NCBI GenBank assembly: GCA_965662545.1
Contig: CBFIHZ010000001.1
Location: forward strand, 186,001-250,000
Length of the DNA stretch: 64,000 nt
Direction: 5' to 3'
Origin: CPC320 sp002684375
GTDB taxonomy: Bacteria > Pseudomonadota > Alphaproteobacteria > Rhodobacterales > Rhodobacteraceae
Positions 1 through 7,630 of this stretch are shown here, in pieces. How positions within the stretch are numbered: position 1 is the stretch's first letter; each line of letters begins with the position of its first letter. Made by a program: the position numbers and the translations under genes. The notes under the pieces were generated by a model that saw only the letters and a program-made list of their open reading frames with translations, was not told the origin of the DNA and ran no database searches.

Positions 1-139
1 ATGCTCCAACCGGGCCGCCACTCGATCCCGCTGCGACGCCGTTCGGGTCATAAATTTGTACTGCAGCGCCGCGGCGCGCGCAGGCCCAGCCGATGCTGAG
101 CCCGAAAATACCCGCGCCATAGATTGTTACTTCTGCCAT
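1..139 (-). CDS. FAD-dependent oxidoreductase, 5' end only (MnmC C-domain / DadA-like)
   Basis: Only the first 46 codons lie in the window; the gene runs off the left edge. The N-terminus has a Rossmann dinucleotide-binding motif, GAGIFG at residues 8-13, followed by a basic ARRG turn and an acidic residue at the end of the second strand (YDP), as in FAD-dependent amine and amino-acid oxidases. A glycine-rich AAGSSGGPVGA stretch at 36-46 resembles the FAD loop of the MnmC C-terminal domain. It is divergent from mnmD with about 60 bases between the starts. In gammaproteobacteria this oxidoreductase domain is fused to MnmD and removes the carboxymethyl group of cmnm5U34, so a split MnmC is a reasonable inference. 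A DadA- or glycine-oxidase-like enzyme is the alternative. Confidence 0.75.
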   Translation of the reverse strand, partial: MAEVTIYGAGIFGLSIGWACARRGAAVQIYDPNGVAAGSSGGPVGA

Positions 140-198
140 TGCCAATCTGTCCATCCTCGTTCTATGTCGCCTTAGCTCTCCTAATTCTAAGGTAAGTG

Positions 199-882
199 AT
201 GCACAGCGACCAGCACCTAGATTTGCAATGGCGGGACGGCGAAGTGCCGGTCTCGACGCAATTCGACGACCCGTATTTTTCGCTCGAGGATGGTCTGGCC
301 GAGACCCGTCATGTGTTTCTTGATGGCAATCGCCTGCCCGCACGGTTTCGCCCGGGATTTCAGATTGCCGAGTTGGGCTTTGGCGCGGGCCTGAACCTGT
401 TGGCTACACTGCATCTGTGGCGTGAGAGCGGCCAGACCGGTGTTTTGCACTATACCAGCTTTGAGGCGTTTCCGATGCCACCAGAGGCAATGATCCGCGC
501 GCAGGCGGGATTTGCGGCACTGGGTAAACTCGCCGGCGAGTTGGCGCCGTTCTGGCGCCAGGGCAGCCTAGATTTCGATTTGCCCGACCTGCGGTTCCGT
601 CTGGTGATCGGCGATGCCAGACAGACGGTTGTTCGTTGGAGCGGGGCGGCTGATGCGTGGTTTCTCGACGGGTTTTCCCCGGCAAAAAACCCTGAAATGT
701 GGCAAGATGATCTGTTGGCAGCGGTGGGCCAGCGCAGCGCGCCACACGGCACCGTGGCAACATATACAGCAGCTGGCTTCGTCCGGCGCGGTCTGGCGGC
801 GGCTGGTTTTACTGTGGCCCGCACTCAGGGCTTTGGTCGCAAACGCCATATGACCACCGCGTGTCTGGGGGGGGCATCTTGA
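199..882 (+). CDS. mnmD: tRNA 5-methylaminomethyl-2-thiouridine methyltransferase MnmD
   Basis: SAM-dependent methyltransferase of 227 aa that would perform the last methylation of mnm5(s2)U at the wobble position of tRNAs. The SAM-binding motif GFGAG is near residues 60-64, and the family signature DGFSPAKNPEMW is near 157-168, close to the DGF-PAKNP-MW signature of MnmC methyltransferase domains. The length fits a stand-alone MnmD rather than the bifunctional MnmC of over 600 aa. I chose ATG 199 because AAGGTA lies just upstream; GTG 196 in the same frame is also possible. The divergent FAD oxidoreductase at the left edge may supply the missing second activity. The stop overlaps the likely TTG start of the next gene. 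Confidence 0.88.
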   Translation: MHSDQHLDLQWRDGEVPVSTQFDDPYFSLEDGLAETRHVFLDGNRLPARFRPGFQIAELGFGAGLNLLATLHLWRESGQTGVLHYTSFEAFPMPPEAMIRAQAGFAALGKLAGELAPFWRQGSLDFDLPDLRFRLVIGDARQTVVRWSGAADAWFLDGFSPAKNPEMWQDDLLAAVGQRSAPHGTVATYTAAGFVRRGLAAAGFTVARTQGFGRKRHMTTACLGGAS

Positions 883-1757
883 CCGGTCAAGATAATACAC
901 GGCTGGGTATCTTTTTGATGATCCTGGTGACGATTGTGTTCTCTGTTCAGGATGGCATATCGCAGCATCTGGCAAGTCGTTACAATGTGATCATGGTGGT
1001 GATGATCCGCTATTGGTTTTTTGCGGCTTTTGTCATAGCGCTGGCGCAACGACAACCCGGAGGGGTGCGGCAGGTTGCAGTGACAAGCCAGCTGCCTTTG
1101 CAAATTTTTCGCGGGGTTTTATTGGCGGTCGAAATCTGTGTGACGGTTGTTGCTTTCACCTTGTTCGGGCTGGTGGAAACGCATGCGGTTTTTGTGTGCT
1201 ACCCCTTGTTGGTCGCGGCGATGTCGGGACCAGTCTTGGGTGAATATGTCGGTTGGCGGCGCTGGACGGCGATCGGGGTTGGTTTTGTTGGGGTGCTGAT
1301 TATCCTTGAGCCAGGGTCCAGCGTATTTTCGATCTATGCCTTGGTGCCGTTCTTTGCGGCGTTTCTATTCGCTTTATATGCCTTGTTGACCCGCTATGCG
1401 GCACGGCGTGACAGCACGGCAACCAGTTTTTTCTGGACCGGCATCGCCGGTGCTGCGGTTATGACCCTAGTGGGCATTTGGTTCTGGCAATCCATGAGCC
1501 TTGCCGATTGGGTCTGGATGGCAGCGCTCTGTATGACGGGGGCGCTGGGCCATTGGCTGCTTATTCGCTGTTACGAGGTTGCCGAGGCGAGTGCGGTGCA
1601 ACCGTTCGCGTTTTTACAGCTGGTTTTTGCATCAATTGTCGGGATTGTGGTGTTTTCCGAAACGTTGCGCAGCAATGTTGCGGTTGGGGCCTTGATGATT
1701 ACGGGTGCAGGTGTTTTTGCACTATTGAGAGAGCGGCAGAAGACCACCGCCAGCTAG
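879..1757 (+). CDS. EamA/DMT-family inner-membrane transporter
   Basis: A 292-aa, very hydrophobic protein with about ten predicted membrane helices arranged as two EamA repeats, typical of drug/metabolite exporters such as RhaT, YdcZ or PecM relatives. The substrate cannot be read from the sequence. The TTG at 879 overlaps the mnmD stop and follows a G-rich stretch that could act as ribosome binding site; GTG 861 in the same frame would add six residues (MSGGGI). The 3' end overlaps the convergent lytic transglycosylase gene by 36 bases. Coupling with mnmD is positional only and does not suggest a shared function. Confidence 0.85.
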   Translation: MTGQDNTRLGIFLMILVTIVFSVQDGISQHLASRYNVIMVVMIRYWFFAAFVIALAQRQPGGVRQVAVTSQLPLQIFRGVLLAVEICVTVVAFTLFGLVETHAVFVCYPLLVAAMSGPVLGEYVGWRRWTAIGVGFVGVLIILEPGSSVFSIYALVPFFAAFLFALYALLTRYAARRDSTATSFFWTGIAGAAVMTLVGIWFWQSMSLADWVWMAALCMTGALGHWLLIRCYEVAEASAVQPFAFLQLVFASIVGIVVFSETLRSNVAVGALMITGAGVFALLRERQKTTAS

Positions 1758-3668
1758 TTCTTTGCTGAAAGAAACGGGCAGGACCTTGCGTCCGAGACGG
1801 GCCCGATAAATCGGCAGGCTTTCGGTGACCCGCATGATATAGTTTCGCGTCTCCGCATAGGGGATCGTTTCGATCCAATCGATTACATCTACCGATTTTT
1901 TTCGCGGATCGCCCTGTTTTTTGATCCAAGCCTTAGTCCGCGATGGTCCCGCGTTATAGGCGGCTGCAATCAACACCGGATTGCCATCAAAGCGGCGCGA
2001 CAGTTTGGCAAGGTAGGCCCCGCCAATGGTGGCGTTGTATTTCCAATCTGTCAGCAGGCGTTTCACGTCATATTTTATCTTTATTTCTTTTGCGGTTTCT
2101 TTTGCCGTTCCCGGCAGAATTTGCATCAGTCCGCGCGCGCCCGCCCCACTGACGAGCGTCGGATTGAATTCGCTTTCGCGGCGGGCAATCGCAAGCATCA
2201 ATTCGGCTGCGACAGGATGCGATGTGTTGATCAGCGGGTGCAGCGCATAATAGGGGGCTGCGATAATATGGCCGTACTGCGCCGCGCGCTTGCCGACCAT
2301 CACCTGTAAATGCGGGTCTCTAAGCTCGGCCAGTAACGTGCCGAGCTGACCTAACTCGTCGGGGTTTAGGCTTTCTGACATATGGGTTAAAAAACGTTCG
2401 GCCAAATCAGGCTGCTCTGCAGTGAGCAAAAGTAAACCGGCTTTGAACACGCTTGACTTGGTGAAACTGGCAGTCACCCAGTTGGGAAACTGCGTGCGAC
2501 CGGCCAAAGTCTTGTCAAATCGGCTGCCCGCCTTTTCTGCGGCGAGCAGCCCGTAAAAGCTGCTTTGATGCTGCGCGGCAAAGCTATAGGCAAGTTTTGC
2601 CGAAGCTCTGTCACCAGTGGCGCTGTAGGCGCGTCCCAGCCAATAACCGGCGCGTCCCAGAGAGATTGGTGTTTCCACTGTATTTTTAAGTTTTGTAAAG
2701 TGCCGTATGGCTAAATCAGGCTGTTTCAGCCTGCGCAGGGCGAGAAACCCTGACAGCCATTCGAGCGTTGCGAACTGGGCACCTTTGTCGAGGTGGTGTG
2801 ATGAGGCGAGATTGTAGGCCTGACGATATTTTTTGCGACCCATCAACTCGCGGACCAGTACATGGCGCTGCTGAGCCCATTTTTCAGGGTGCCCGAGTGT
2901 CTTTTTGGATCGGCTGTGTTCGATCAAAAGTGTGATTGCGCGGTCTGTCAGCCCTTTGCGCAGACGCCATGCAAACCGTGCATGGGCCAGCCCGGGGTCA
3001 TTTTTTAAAGTTCCGGCAACAGCCGCAATAAGCCCGTCAACACCCCGCGCATTGGTCATTAACCCCAGTCGTGCTTTACCAAGGTTTTGTGCGTCTTTCG
3101 ATACATAGGCCAACATGCTTTTGGCGTTGCCGCGCCATCCCTGCCAAAGCGCCCAGTCCAACCTCGCGTTGTGATGGGGTTTCAACAGCGTCCGGTGCCG
3201 TGCCATGAAGGTCATTTCTTCCTCGGCGCTGAGCCTGAGGGTGCGCCAGGCGGTCACGAGGGTTTTCTGGGCCGATTGGCTACGCCCTAGATTCGTAAGC
3301 GCCTTTGCATAGATCAACGCACCTGTTCCGGTTTGGGGAGGCGTGGTCTCAAAAAAGGCTGCAACGTCGGCTGGGTTTGCGCGTGCGAAGGCCGCTTCGG
3401 ACTGTTTGCGCAACAGCTTCAGGCCGGGCCAGTCTGGGTGTTGGTGTAGAAAGCGCGCCGTTTGTTGAAATGATCCCTCACCTTGGCGCAAATAATGCCA
3501 AAGTACGATGTCCTCTGCCAGCGGTCCGCTTGATTTTGCGATCTTAAACGCATCAGTCCAGTCTTGTGCCTCGATCGCTTCAAAAGCGCGGTGCAGTTCA
3601 GACACGGGCTCGGCAGCACAGATTTCTGTGCGAAAAAATAACACCACAAGTAGGACTACGCGCAACAT
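1722..3668 (-). CDS. Soluble lytic murein transglycosylase (Slt family)
   Basis: Periplasmic muramidase that cleaves the MurNAc-GlcNAc bond of peptidoglycan to give 1,6-anhydroMurNAc. About 648 aa with a cleavable signal peptide (hydrophobic LRVVLLVVLFF then CAAEP), a long helical superhelix in the middle built of TPR-like repeats, and a C-terminal SLT domain. The catalytic Glu sits in ARRESEF near residue 498, followed by the family sequence GARGLMQILPGTA and the later AAYNAGPSR motif. I chose ATG 3668 because it leaves a normal signal peptide; ATG 3677 and an upstream start at 3746 are in frame. The length matches E. coli Slt70 (about 645 aa). It stands alone, convergent with the EamA gene and divergent from dapA. 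Confidence 0.9.
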   Translation of the reverse strand: MLRVVLLVVLFFRTEICAAEPVSELHRAFEAIEAQDWTDAFKIAKSSGPLAEDIVLWHYLRQGEGSFQQTARFLHQHPDWPGLKLLRKQSEAAFARANPADVAAFFETTPPQTGTGALIYAKALTNLGRSQSAQKTLVTAWRTLRLSAEEEMTFMARHRTLLKPHHNARLDWALWQGWRGNAKSMLAYVSKDAQNLGKARLGLMTNARGVDGLIAAVAGTLKNDPGLAHARFAWRLRKGLTDRAITLLIEHSRSKKTLGHPEKWAQQRHVLVRELMGRKKYRQAYNLASSHHLDKGAQFATLEWLSGFLALRRLKQPDLAIRHFTKLKNTVETPISLGRAGYWLGRAYSATGDRASAKLAYSFAAQHQSSFYGLLAAEKAGSRFDKTLAGRTQFPNWVTASFTKSSVFKAGLLLLTAEQPDLAERFLTHMSESLNPDELGQLGTLLAELRDPHLQVMVGKRAAQYGHIIAAPYYALHPLINTSHPVAAELMLAIARRESEFNPTLVSGAGARGLMQILPGTAKETAKEIKIKYDVKRLLTDWKYNATIGGAYLAKLSRRFDGNPVLIAAAYNAGPSRTKAWIKKQGDPRKKSVDVIDWIETIPYAETRNYIMRVTESLPIYRARLGRKVLPVSFSKELAGGGLLPLSQ

Positions 3669-3812
3669 AGCTTGCATTTCCGAAACCACTAGAGGATAGA
3701 GCTTAGGACTGTAGCGTCCTATATAAAAGCTGCAACCTGAAATCATGGCTTTGCTATTGACAGGTTGAGGTTTAAATAGGTCACGCTGCCCAAACTATCT
3801 TAGGAGTATGTT

Positions 3813-4688
3813 ATGTTTAAAGGATTGATGCCAGCTCTGGTCACCCCGTTTGCCGACGGTGCCTTGGACTTGACGACTCTGAAAGCCTTGGTCGAGCGCC
3901 AAATCAAAGCGGGGTGTCATGGGCTTGTGCCGGTTGGGACCACCGGCGAAAGCCCAACGCTCACTCTTGCAGAACACGAGACGGTTGTCGCTGAAGTGGT
4001 GAAAGCCGCCGCAGGGCGCGTGCCGGTCATTGCGGGTGCAGGCTCTAACAATACCGCCGAATCAATGCGCTTGATGCAGCACGCCAAAAGCGTTGGTGCA
4101 GATGCCGCGCTGGTGGTGACGCCCTATTATAACAAGCCGACGCAAGCAGGATTGATCGCGCATTTTACGGCGCTTCATAACAGCTGCGACCTGCCGATAA
4201 TCATCTATAACATCCCACCGCGTTCTGTAGTCGATATGAGCCCCGAGACGATGGGCGAACTGGCAAAATTGCCCCGGATCATCGGAGTGAAAGATGCCAC
4301 TGGCGATTTGGCGCGGGTTTGCCAACAGCGGATCAGCTGTGGTCTGGATTTTGTCCAGTTGTCTGGCGAAGACGCCACTGCCCATGGGTTTAATGCCCAA
4401 GGTGGTGTGGGCTGTATTTCTGTCACGGCCAATGTTGCTCCGGCCCTGTGCGCTCAGGTGCAAGAGGCGACGCTTATGGGGAATTATGCCAAAGCTCTTG
4501 AATTACAGGACGCGCTGATGCCGTTGCATCAGGCGATCTTTACCGAGCCTGGCCTCGTAGGGGTGAAATACGCCATGAGCCGTCTCGGTCTTTGCAGCGA
4601 TGAGGTGCGTTTGCCGCTGGTGCCTTTGACGGCGCCAACGCGGGCACTTGTCGATGCAGGGCTGCGCCATGCGGGATTGATGAGCTGA
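3813..4688 (+). CDS. dapA: 4-hydroxy-tetrahydrodipicolinate synthase DapA
   Basis: Cytosolic TIM-barrel aldolase that condenses pyruvate with aspartate semialdehyde, the first committed step of lysine and diaminopimelate synthesis. 291 aa, the usual family length. The Schiff-base lysine is K160 in GVKDATGD, the catalytic tyrosine is Y132 in YNIPPRSV, and the substrate loop GTTGESPTL and YYNKP motif (105-109) are present. AGGAG lies six bases before the ATG. It is divergent from the lytic transglycosylase gene, so both enzymes that feed or remodel peptidoglycan share an intergenic region. The commonly linked smpB is not next to it here. Confidence 0.96.
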   Translation: MFKGLMPALVTPFADGALDLTTLKALVERQIKAGCHGLVPVGTTGESPTLTLAEHETVVAEVVKAAAGRVPVIAGAGSNNTAESMRLMQHAKSVGADAALVVTPYYNKPTQAGLIAHFTALHNSCDLPIIIYNIPPRSVVDMSPETMGELAKLPRIIGVKDATGDLARVCQQRISCGLDFVQLSGEDATAHGFNAQGGVGCISVTANVAPALCAQVQEATLMGNYAKALELQDALMPLHQAIFTEPGLVGVKYAMSRLGLCSDEVRLPLVPLTAPTRALVDAGLRHAGLMS

Positions 4689-4783
4689 TTTTACACATTT
4701 GGTGATCAGGCAGCGTGTCAAACGTATTGGCGCGGTGAACCGCGGCCTGTGGGCGACCGCGTTGCCCAGAAATTAAACAATAT

Positions 4784-5182
4784 TTATGGATGCTCTTTGT
4801 GCGCCAACCGGGCCTGTCTGCGCAGGTGCCAACGATAAATTATGGGGGCCAGAGCATAGTCATATAGCGCGCTGGCGATCTGTTTTATTCCCGGACAGGC
4901 CACCAGTCGCCCCAGCCAGCGATATCGCGGCATCTGTGCCCACAGCACAAGAAACCCTTCGATCCCTGATGTCACTGCACCGTTATGTAGAACATAAAGC
5001 CGACGTGCCGCTTGGTCTGCGGTCAAATCCCAGTTTGTCAGCGCATCTGAGTTGAGATCATCAAATCCCAGCGGCAGCGCTTTATCACTGCTGTAGCGCG
5101 CATAGTGTTTGATCTCAAAGTTGCAAACTGGGCATTGGGCATTATAGAGCACACGGGTGGTTTTTGTGAGATTGTCGGTCAT
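4784..5182 (-). CDS. DCC-family thiol-disulfide oxidoreductase-like protein (DUF393)
   Basis: A 132-aa protein with the family hallmark near its N-terminus: LYNAQCPVCNFEI, a CxxC in a thioredoxin-like first strand-helix, followed by a short conserved middle region and a basic C-terminus. DUF393/DCC proteins are predicted redox proteins with no settled physiological role. It stands alone on the minus strand between dapA and a small unknown gene, and neighbours give no hint of its partner. Confidence 0.82.
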   Translation of the reverse strand: MTDNLTKTTRVLYNAQCPVCNFEIKHYARYSSDKALPLGFDDLNSDALTNWDLTADQAARRLYVLHNGAVTSGIEGFLVLWAQMPRYRWLGRLVACPGIKQIASALYDYALAPIIYRWHLRRQARLAHKEHP

Positions 5183-5387
5183 ATCTTTTGGCCTGGTGAT
5201 AGACTTGAGCGCAATGCGGCAGGCTAATGTCAGGCAGTTCCTTTTATGATTAGGCCGCAGCGCAAGGCCGGGTGTGGATTATGGATTGTATGCTTACTCT
5301 CCATTATCGCATTGTATCTAGCCGCATTATGGCGCAAAACAAGCGATGTAGGTTGTGATATCACTACGAAAACAGGAGCGGAGCAGT

Positions 5388-5648
5388 ATGAAACTGTGCA
5401 TCATATCGGAATTCACATGTGACTTTAATGCATACGAGGCCATGATAGAAGGCAATCGTGATCAGGTTATGCAATTTTGTTCGGAAATGACGCTGGCAAA
5501 AGTAAGCGACCACAAATGTATACTGGTCGCAGATGTCACCGACCCGGCCGGGCTTCATGCCCATATGTCAACCCCGGAGATGCGGCAATGGGACGAGGAT
5601 AACGGCTGCGTAGATACGGTATTTTTGATGGAACCCGCTGCCGCTTAA
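5388..5648 (+). CDS. Small uncharacterised protein (86 aa)
   Basis: I do not recognise the family. The protein is acidic, has no membrane segment or signal peptide, and reads like a small alpha/beta fold: a hydrophobic first strand (KLCIISEFTC), a helical middle with QVMQFCSEM, a second strand (KCILVADV), and a C-terminal strand (DTVFLMEP). Four Cys are present. This pattern is reminiscent of small ferredoxin-like (ABM or DUF3764-type) domains, but that is a guess. A clear AGGAG lies 10-14 bases before ATG 5388. It stands alone. Confidence 0.65.
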   Translation: MKLCIISEFTCDFNAYEAMIEGNRDQVMQFCSEMTLAKVSDHKCILVADVTDPAGLHAHMSTPEMRQWDEDNGCVDTVFLMEPAAA

Positions 5649-5712
5649 TGGCGATTAACGGGTCGATTGAAAAGCGTCTAGCCTCTGCCATGGGCGGCTG
5701 AAAAATCATTTC

Positions 5713-5744
5713 AAAAAACCGGCCCTGAAACTGTACAGGTCCGG
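5713..5744 (-). terminator. Rho-independent terminator of the DUF1127 gene
   Basis: On the minus strand CCGGACCTG (5744-5736) pairs with CAGGGCCGG (5727-5719) with one mismatch and an 8-base loop, followed by six T. It starts 14 bases after the stop of the DUF1127 gene. Confidence 0.75.
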
Positions 5745-5757
5745 GTTCAGGTTTCGG

Positions 5758-5967
5758 TTATCTGTTTTGCATTTGCGCGACATCGTGGCGGGTCAGGCCA
5801 ATATCTTCAAGCGTGCGGTCATTTAGGTTTGATAAGATCAGGTGGGTTTTACGGATTTTGTTCCAAGCGACGAAAAGTTGCAAAACTGCCGCAGCTTTCT
5901 GAATGCTATTGTGAAGCATGTTTGAAGGGGCAGAGTCTGTCTGGTTGATCAGGGTAAAGGCCATCAT
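5758..5967 (-). CDS. DUF1127 domain protein (YjiS-like)
   Basis: A 69-aa protein whose C-terminal 40 residues carry the DUF1127 pattern: a tryptophan-containing basic helix (FVAWNKIRKT) followed by LSNLNDRTLEDIGLTRHDV, the second helix with the invariant L-D-R-x-L-x-D-I-G-L. Members of this family are abundant in alphaproteobacteria; some are tied to phosphate, RNA turnover or motility regulation, but the role of this one is unknown. AAGGA just before ATG 5967 supports this start; an upstream start at 6009 would add 14 residues and lacks such a site. The gene is monocistronic with its own terminator. Confidence 0.85.
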   Translation of the reverse strand: MMAFTLINQTDSAPSNMLHNSIQKAAAVLQLFVAWNKIRKTHLILSNLNDRTLEDIGLTRHDVAQMQNR

Positions 5968-6386
5968 TAATTTCCTTGAGAGGGGGGTGGTCAGTCTAGA
6001 GCGGCTCATCTAGGGATTTAGGTTGGATGCAGCAACACCTGTTTTTGCAGGGCCCATATGCATTTTTTGCAAGGCTGAACGGGTGCCCAATAGATGTTCA
6101 AAGGCGGGTCATCCGGTTGAGGTTGAACCGGCACAGCCTGAGGCGTTTTTCTTCGTGTGTTCATTCGATCAGGATGTTGTCTGGGATTGATTATTTTTAT
6201 CTGGGGCTCTGAAGTTAAGTGATTTGTCTCAATCTGTGGTTGGCCCGTTTGGGGTGATCCGCCTGTGCCGTAAAGCCCTCGGCATGCCCATTAGCCCTAG
6301 GTTTGCAAAATTGGCCTATCAAACAGTTGGTGATAGCCTTTGTTCGCGTTTCGTGCTACTGCGAAAAAAAATAAACAGAGGTGCAA
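5968..6386. other. Intergenic region between DUF1127 gene and ruvC
   Basis: This 419-base stretch must contain the divergent promoters of the DUF1127 gene and ruvCAB. Two short plus-strand open frames (61 and 60 codons) have no ribosome binding site and basic, uneven composition and look random. The only site I can point to is the SOS-box-like sequence at 6342-6356. Confidence 0.5.
6342..6356 (+). promoter_or_regulatory. Possible LexA (SOS) box upstream of ruvC
   Basis: The sequence GTTC-N7-GTGC matches the alphaproteobacterial LexA consensus GTTC-N7-GTTC at 7 of 8 fixed bases, and its end lies 30 bases before the ruvC start, a position where a repressor could block transcription. ruvCAB is a plausible SOS target. 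One mismatch in a short motif leaves a real chance of coincidence. Confidence 0.35.
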
Positions 6387-6890
6387 ATGCGGGTGTTAGG
6401 GATTGATCCAGGTTTGCGAAACCTCGGATGGGGCGTGATAGATGTATCTGGCAGCCGTTTGAAACATGTTGCGAACGGGACCTGTGTGTCGCAGGGCTGC
6501 GATTTGGGATCACGATTGGTATCGCTGTACGAACAATTGTGCGAGGTGTTGACGAAATACCAACCCGATACAGCTGCGGTTGAAAAAACCTTTGTGAACA
6601 AGGACGGAGCGGGTACGCTGAAACTGGGGCAGGCCCGTGGAATCGCGATGCTGGTGCCGGCAAAGGCCGGATTGCTGGTGGGTGAGTATGCCCCGAACAC
6701 CGTGAAAAAAACCGTTGTTGGAGTGGGCCATGCGGAAAAGGGTCAGGTGGCCCATATGGTCAAGATGCAATTGCCCGGAGTAGTTTTAGCGGGCCCCGAT
6801 GCGGCCGATGCGCTGGCGGTGGCGATTTGTCATGCCCACCACAGCCGCTCGGCAGAACGGGTGGCCACAGCCGAACAGGTGCGTGCATGA
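6387..6890 (+). CDS. ruvC: Crossover junction endodeoxyribonuclease RuvC
   Basis: Holliday-junction resolvase, 167 aa (E. coli 173). The RNase H-like fold carries all four acidic catalytic residues at the same numbers as in E. coli: D7 (GIDPG), E66 (AVEKTFVN), D138 and D141 (GPDAADALA). It cuts symmetric strands of the junction held by RuvAB. ATG 6387 has AGAGG six bases upstream; GTG 6381 is in frame but leaves no room for a site. It is the first gene of ruvC-ruvA-ruvB and its TGA overlaps the ruvA ATG (ATGA). Confidence 0.96.
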   Translation: MRVLGIDPGLRNLGWGVIDVSGSRLKHVANGTCVSQGCDLGSRLVSLYEQLCEVLTKYQPDTAAVEKTFVNKDGAGTLKLGQARGIAMLVPAKAGLLVGEYAPNTVKKTVVGVGHAEKGQVAHMVKMQLPGVVLAGPDAADALAVAICHAHHSRSAERVATAEQVRA

Positions 6891-7627
6891 TTGGAAAGCT
6901 CTCAGGGGTGCTGGAATACCGTGCGGATGACCACGTTTTGCTTGATGTGCGTGGTGTTGGCTATATTGTGTTTTGCTCGGATCGCACCTTGGCATCTCTG
7001 CCTGCGGTAGGAACGATGCTGGCGCTTTATACCGATCTTATCGTGCGCGAAGATTTGCTGCAATTGTTCGGCTTTACATCCTTACAGGAAAAAGAATGGC
7101 ACCGCTTGTTGATGAGCGTTCAGGGTGTCGGGGCCAAGGCGTCTCTGGCCATTCTCAGCACGCTCGGGCCTGAAGGTGTCAACCGGGCCATTGCGCTGGG
7201 TGACTGGAACGCGGTCAAAGCGGCGCGCGGCATTGGCCCCAAAACAGCGCAGCGCGTGGTGAATGAGTTGAAGGATAAAGCGCCAAAGGTAATGGCGATG
7301 GGCGGCACTCTGGGTCTGGCCCTTGGTACGCAAACCGCAGAACCGGGTGTCGGTCAAGGAGCCAATCAAGGTGCCGGAGCCGATGATGACGCCGGGGTTG
7401 AAGGTGCGGTGAGCGCTCGGGTTGCCAAAGGCTCTGCCGCGGCGGCTGCATCAGCTGCGGACCGTCGGGTTTCGGCCCAAAGTGAAGCGCTGTCGGCGCT
7501 GTCCAATCTGGGCTATGCACCCGGCGAGGCGGCCAGCGCTGTTGCCGAAGCCGCGGGCGCCGCGCCCGAGGCCGAAACCTCTGGCTTGATCCGTGCCGCA
7601 TTGAAACTTCTGGCGCCGAAAGGCTAA
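6887..7627 (+). CDS. ruvA: Holliday junction branch migration protein RuvA
   Basis: DNA-binding subunit of the RuvAB motor; tetramers clamp the four-way junction and load RuvB. 246 aa, longer than E. coli RuvA (203). N-terminal OB fold (MIGKLSGVLEY), two helix-hairpin-helix motifs (LLMSVQGVGAKASLAIL and ARGIGPKTAQRVVNELK), and a C-terminal domain that contacts RuvB (ALSALSNLGY to the end). The extra length is in the linker between domains II and III, about residues 148-200, which is rich in Ala, Gly and Asp and likely disordered. It starts inside the ruvC stop codon, so translation is probably coupled. Confidence 0.95.
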   Translation: MIGKLSGVLEYRADDHVLLDVRGVGYIVFCSDRTLASLPAVGTMLALYTDLIVREDLLQLFGFTSLQEKEWHRLLMSVQGVGAKASLAILSTLGPEGVNRAIALGDWNAVKAARGIGPKTAQRVVNELKDKAPKVMAMGGTLGLALGTQTAEPGVGQGANQGAGADDDAGVEGAVSARVAKGSAAAAASAADRRVSAQSEALSALSNLGYAPGEAASAVAEAAGAAPEAETSGLIRAALKLLAPKG

Positions 7628-7630
7628 ACC

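Noticed and set aside
4732..4743. GCGGT-GA-ACCGC palindrome after dapA.
   Set aside because: Short, no U-tract; could be chance in a G+C-rich region.
6027..6406. Two consecutive short plus-strand open frames before ruvC.
   Set aside because: No ribosome binding site, basic and uneven composition, and the second runs across the ruvC start in another frame.
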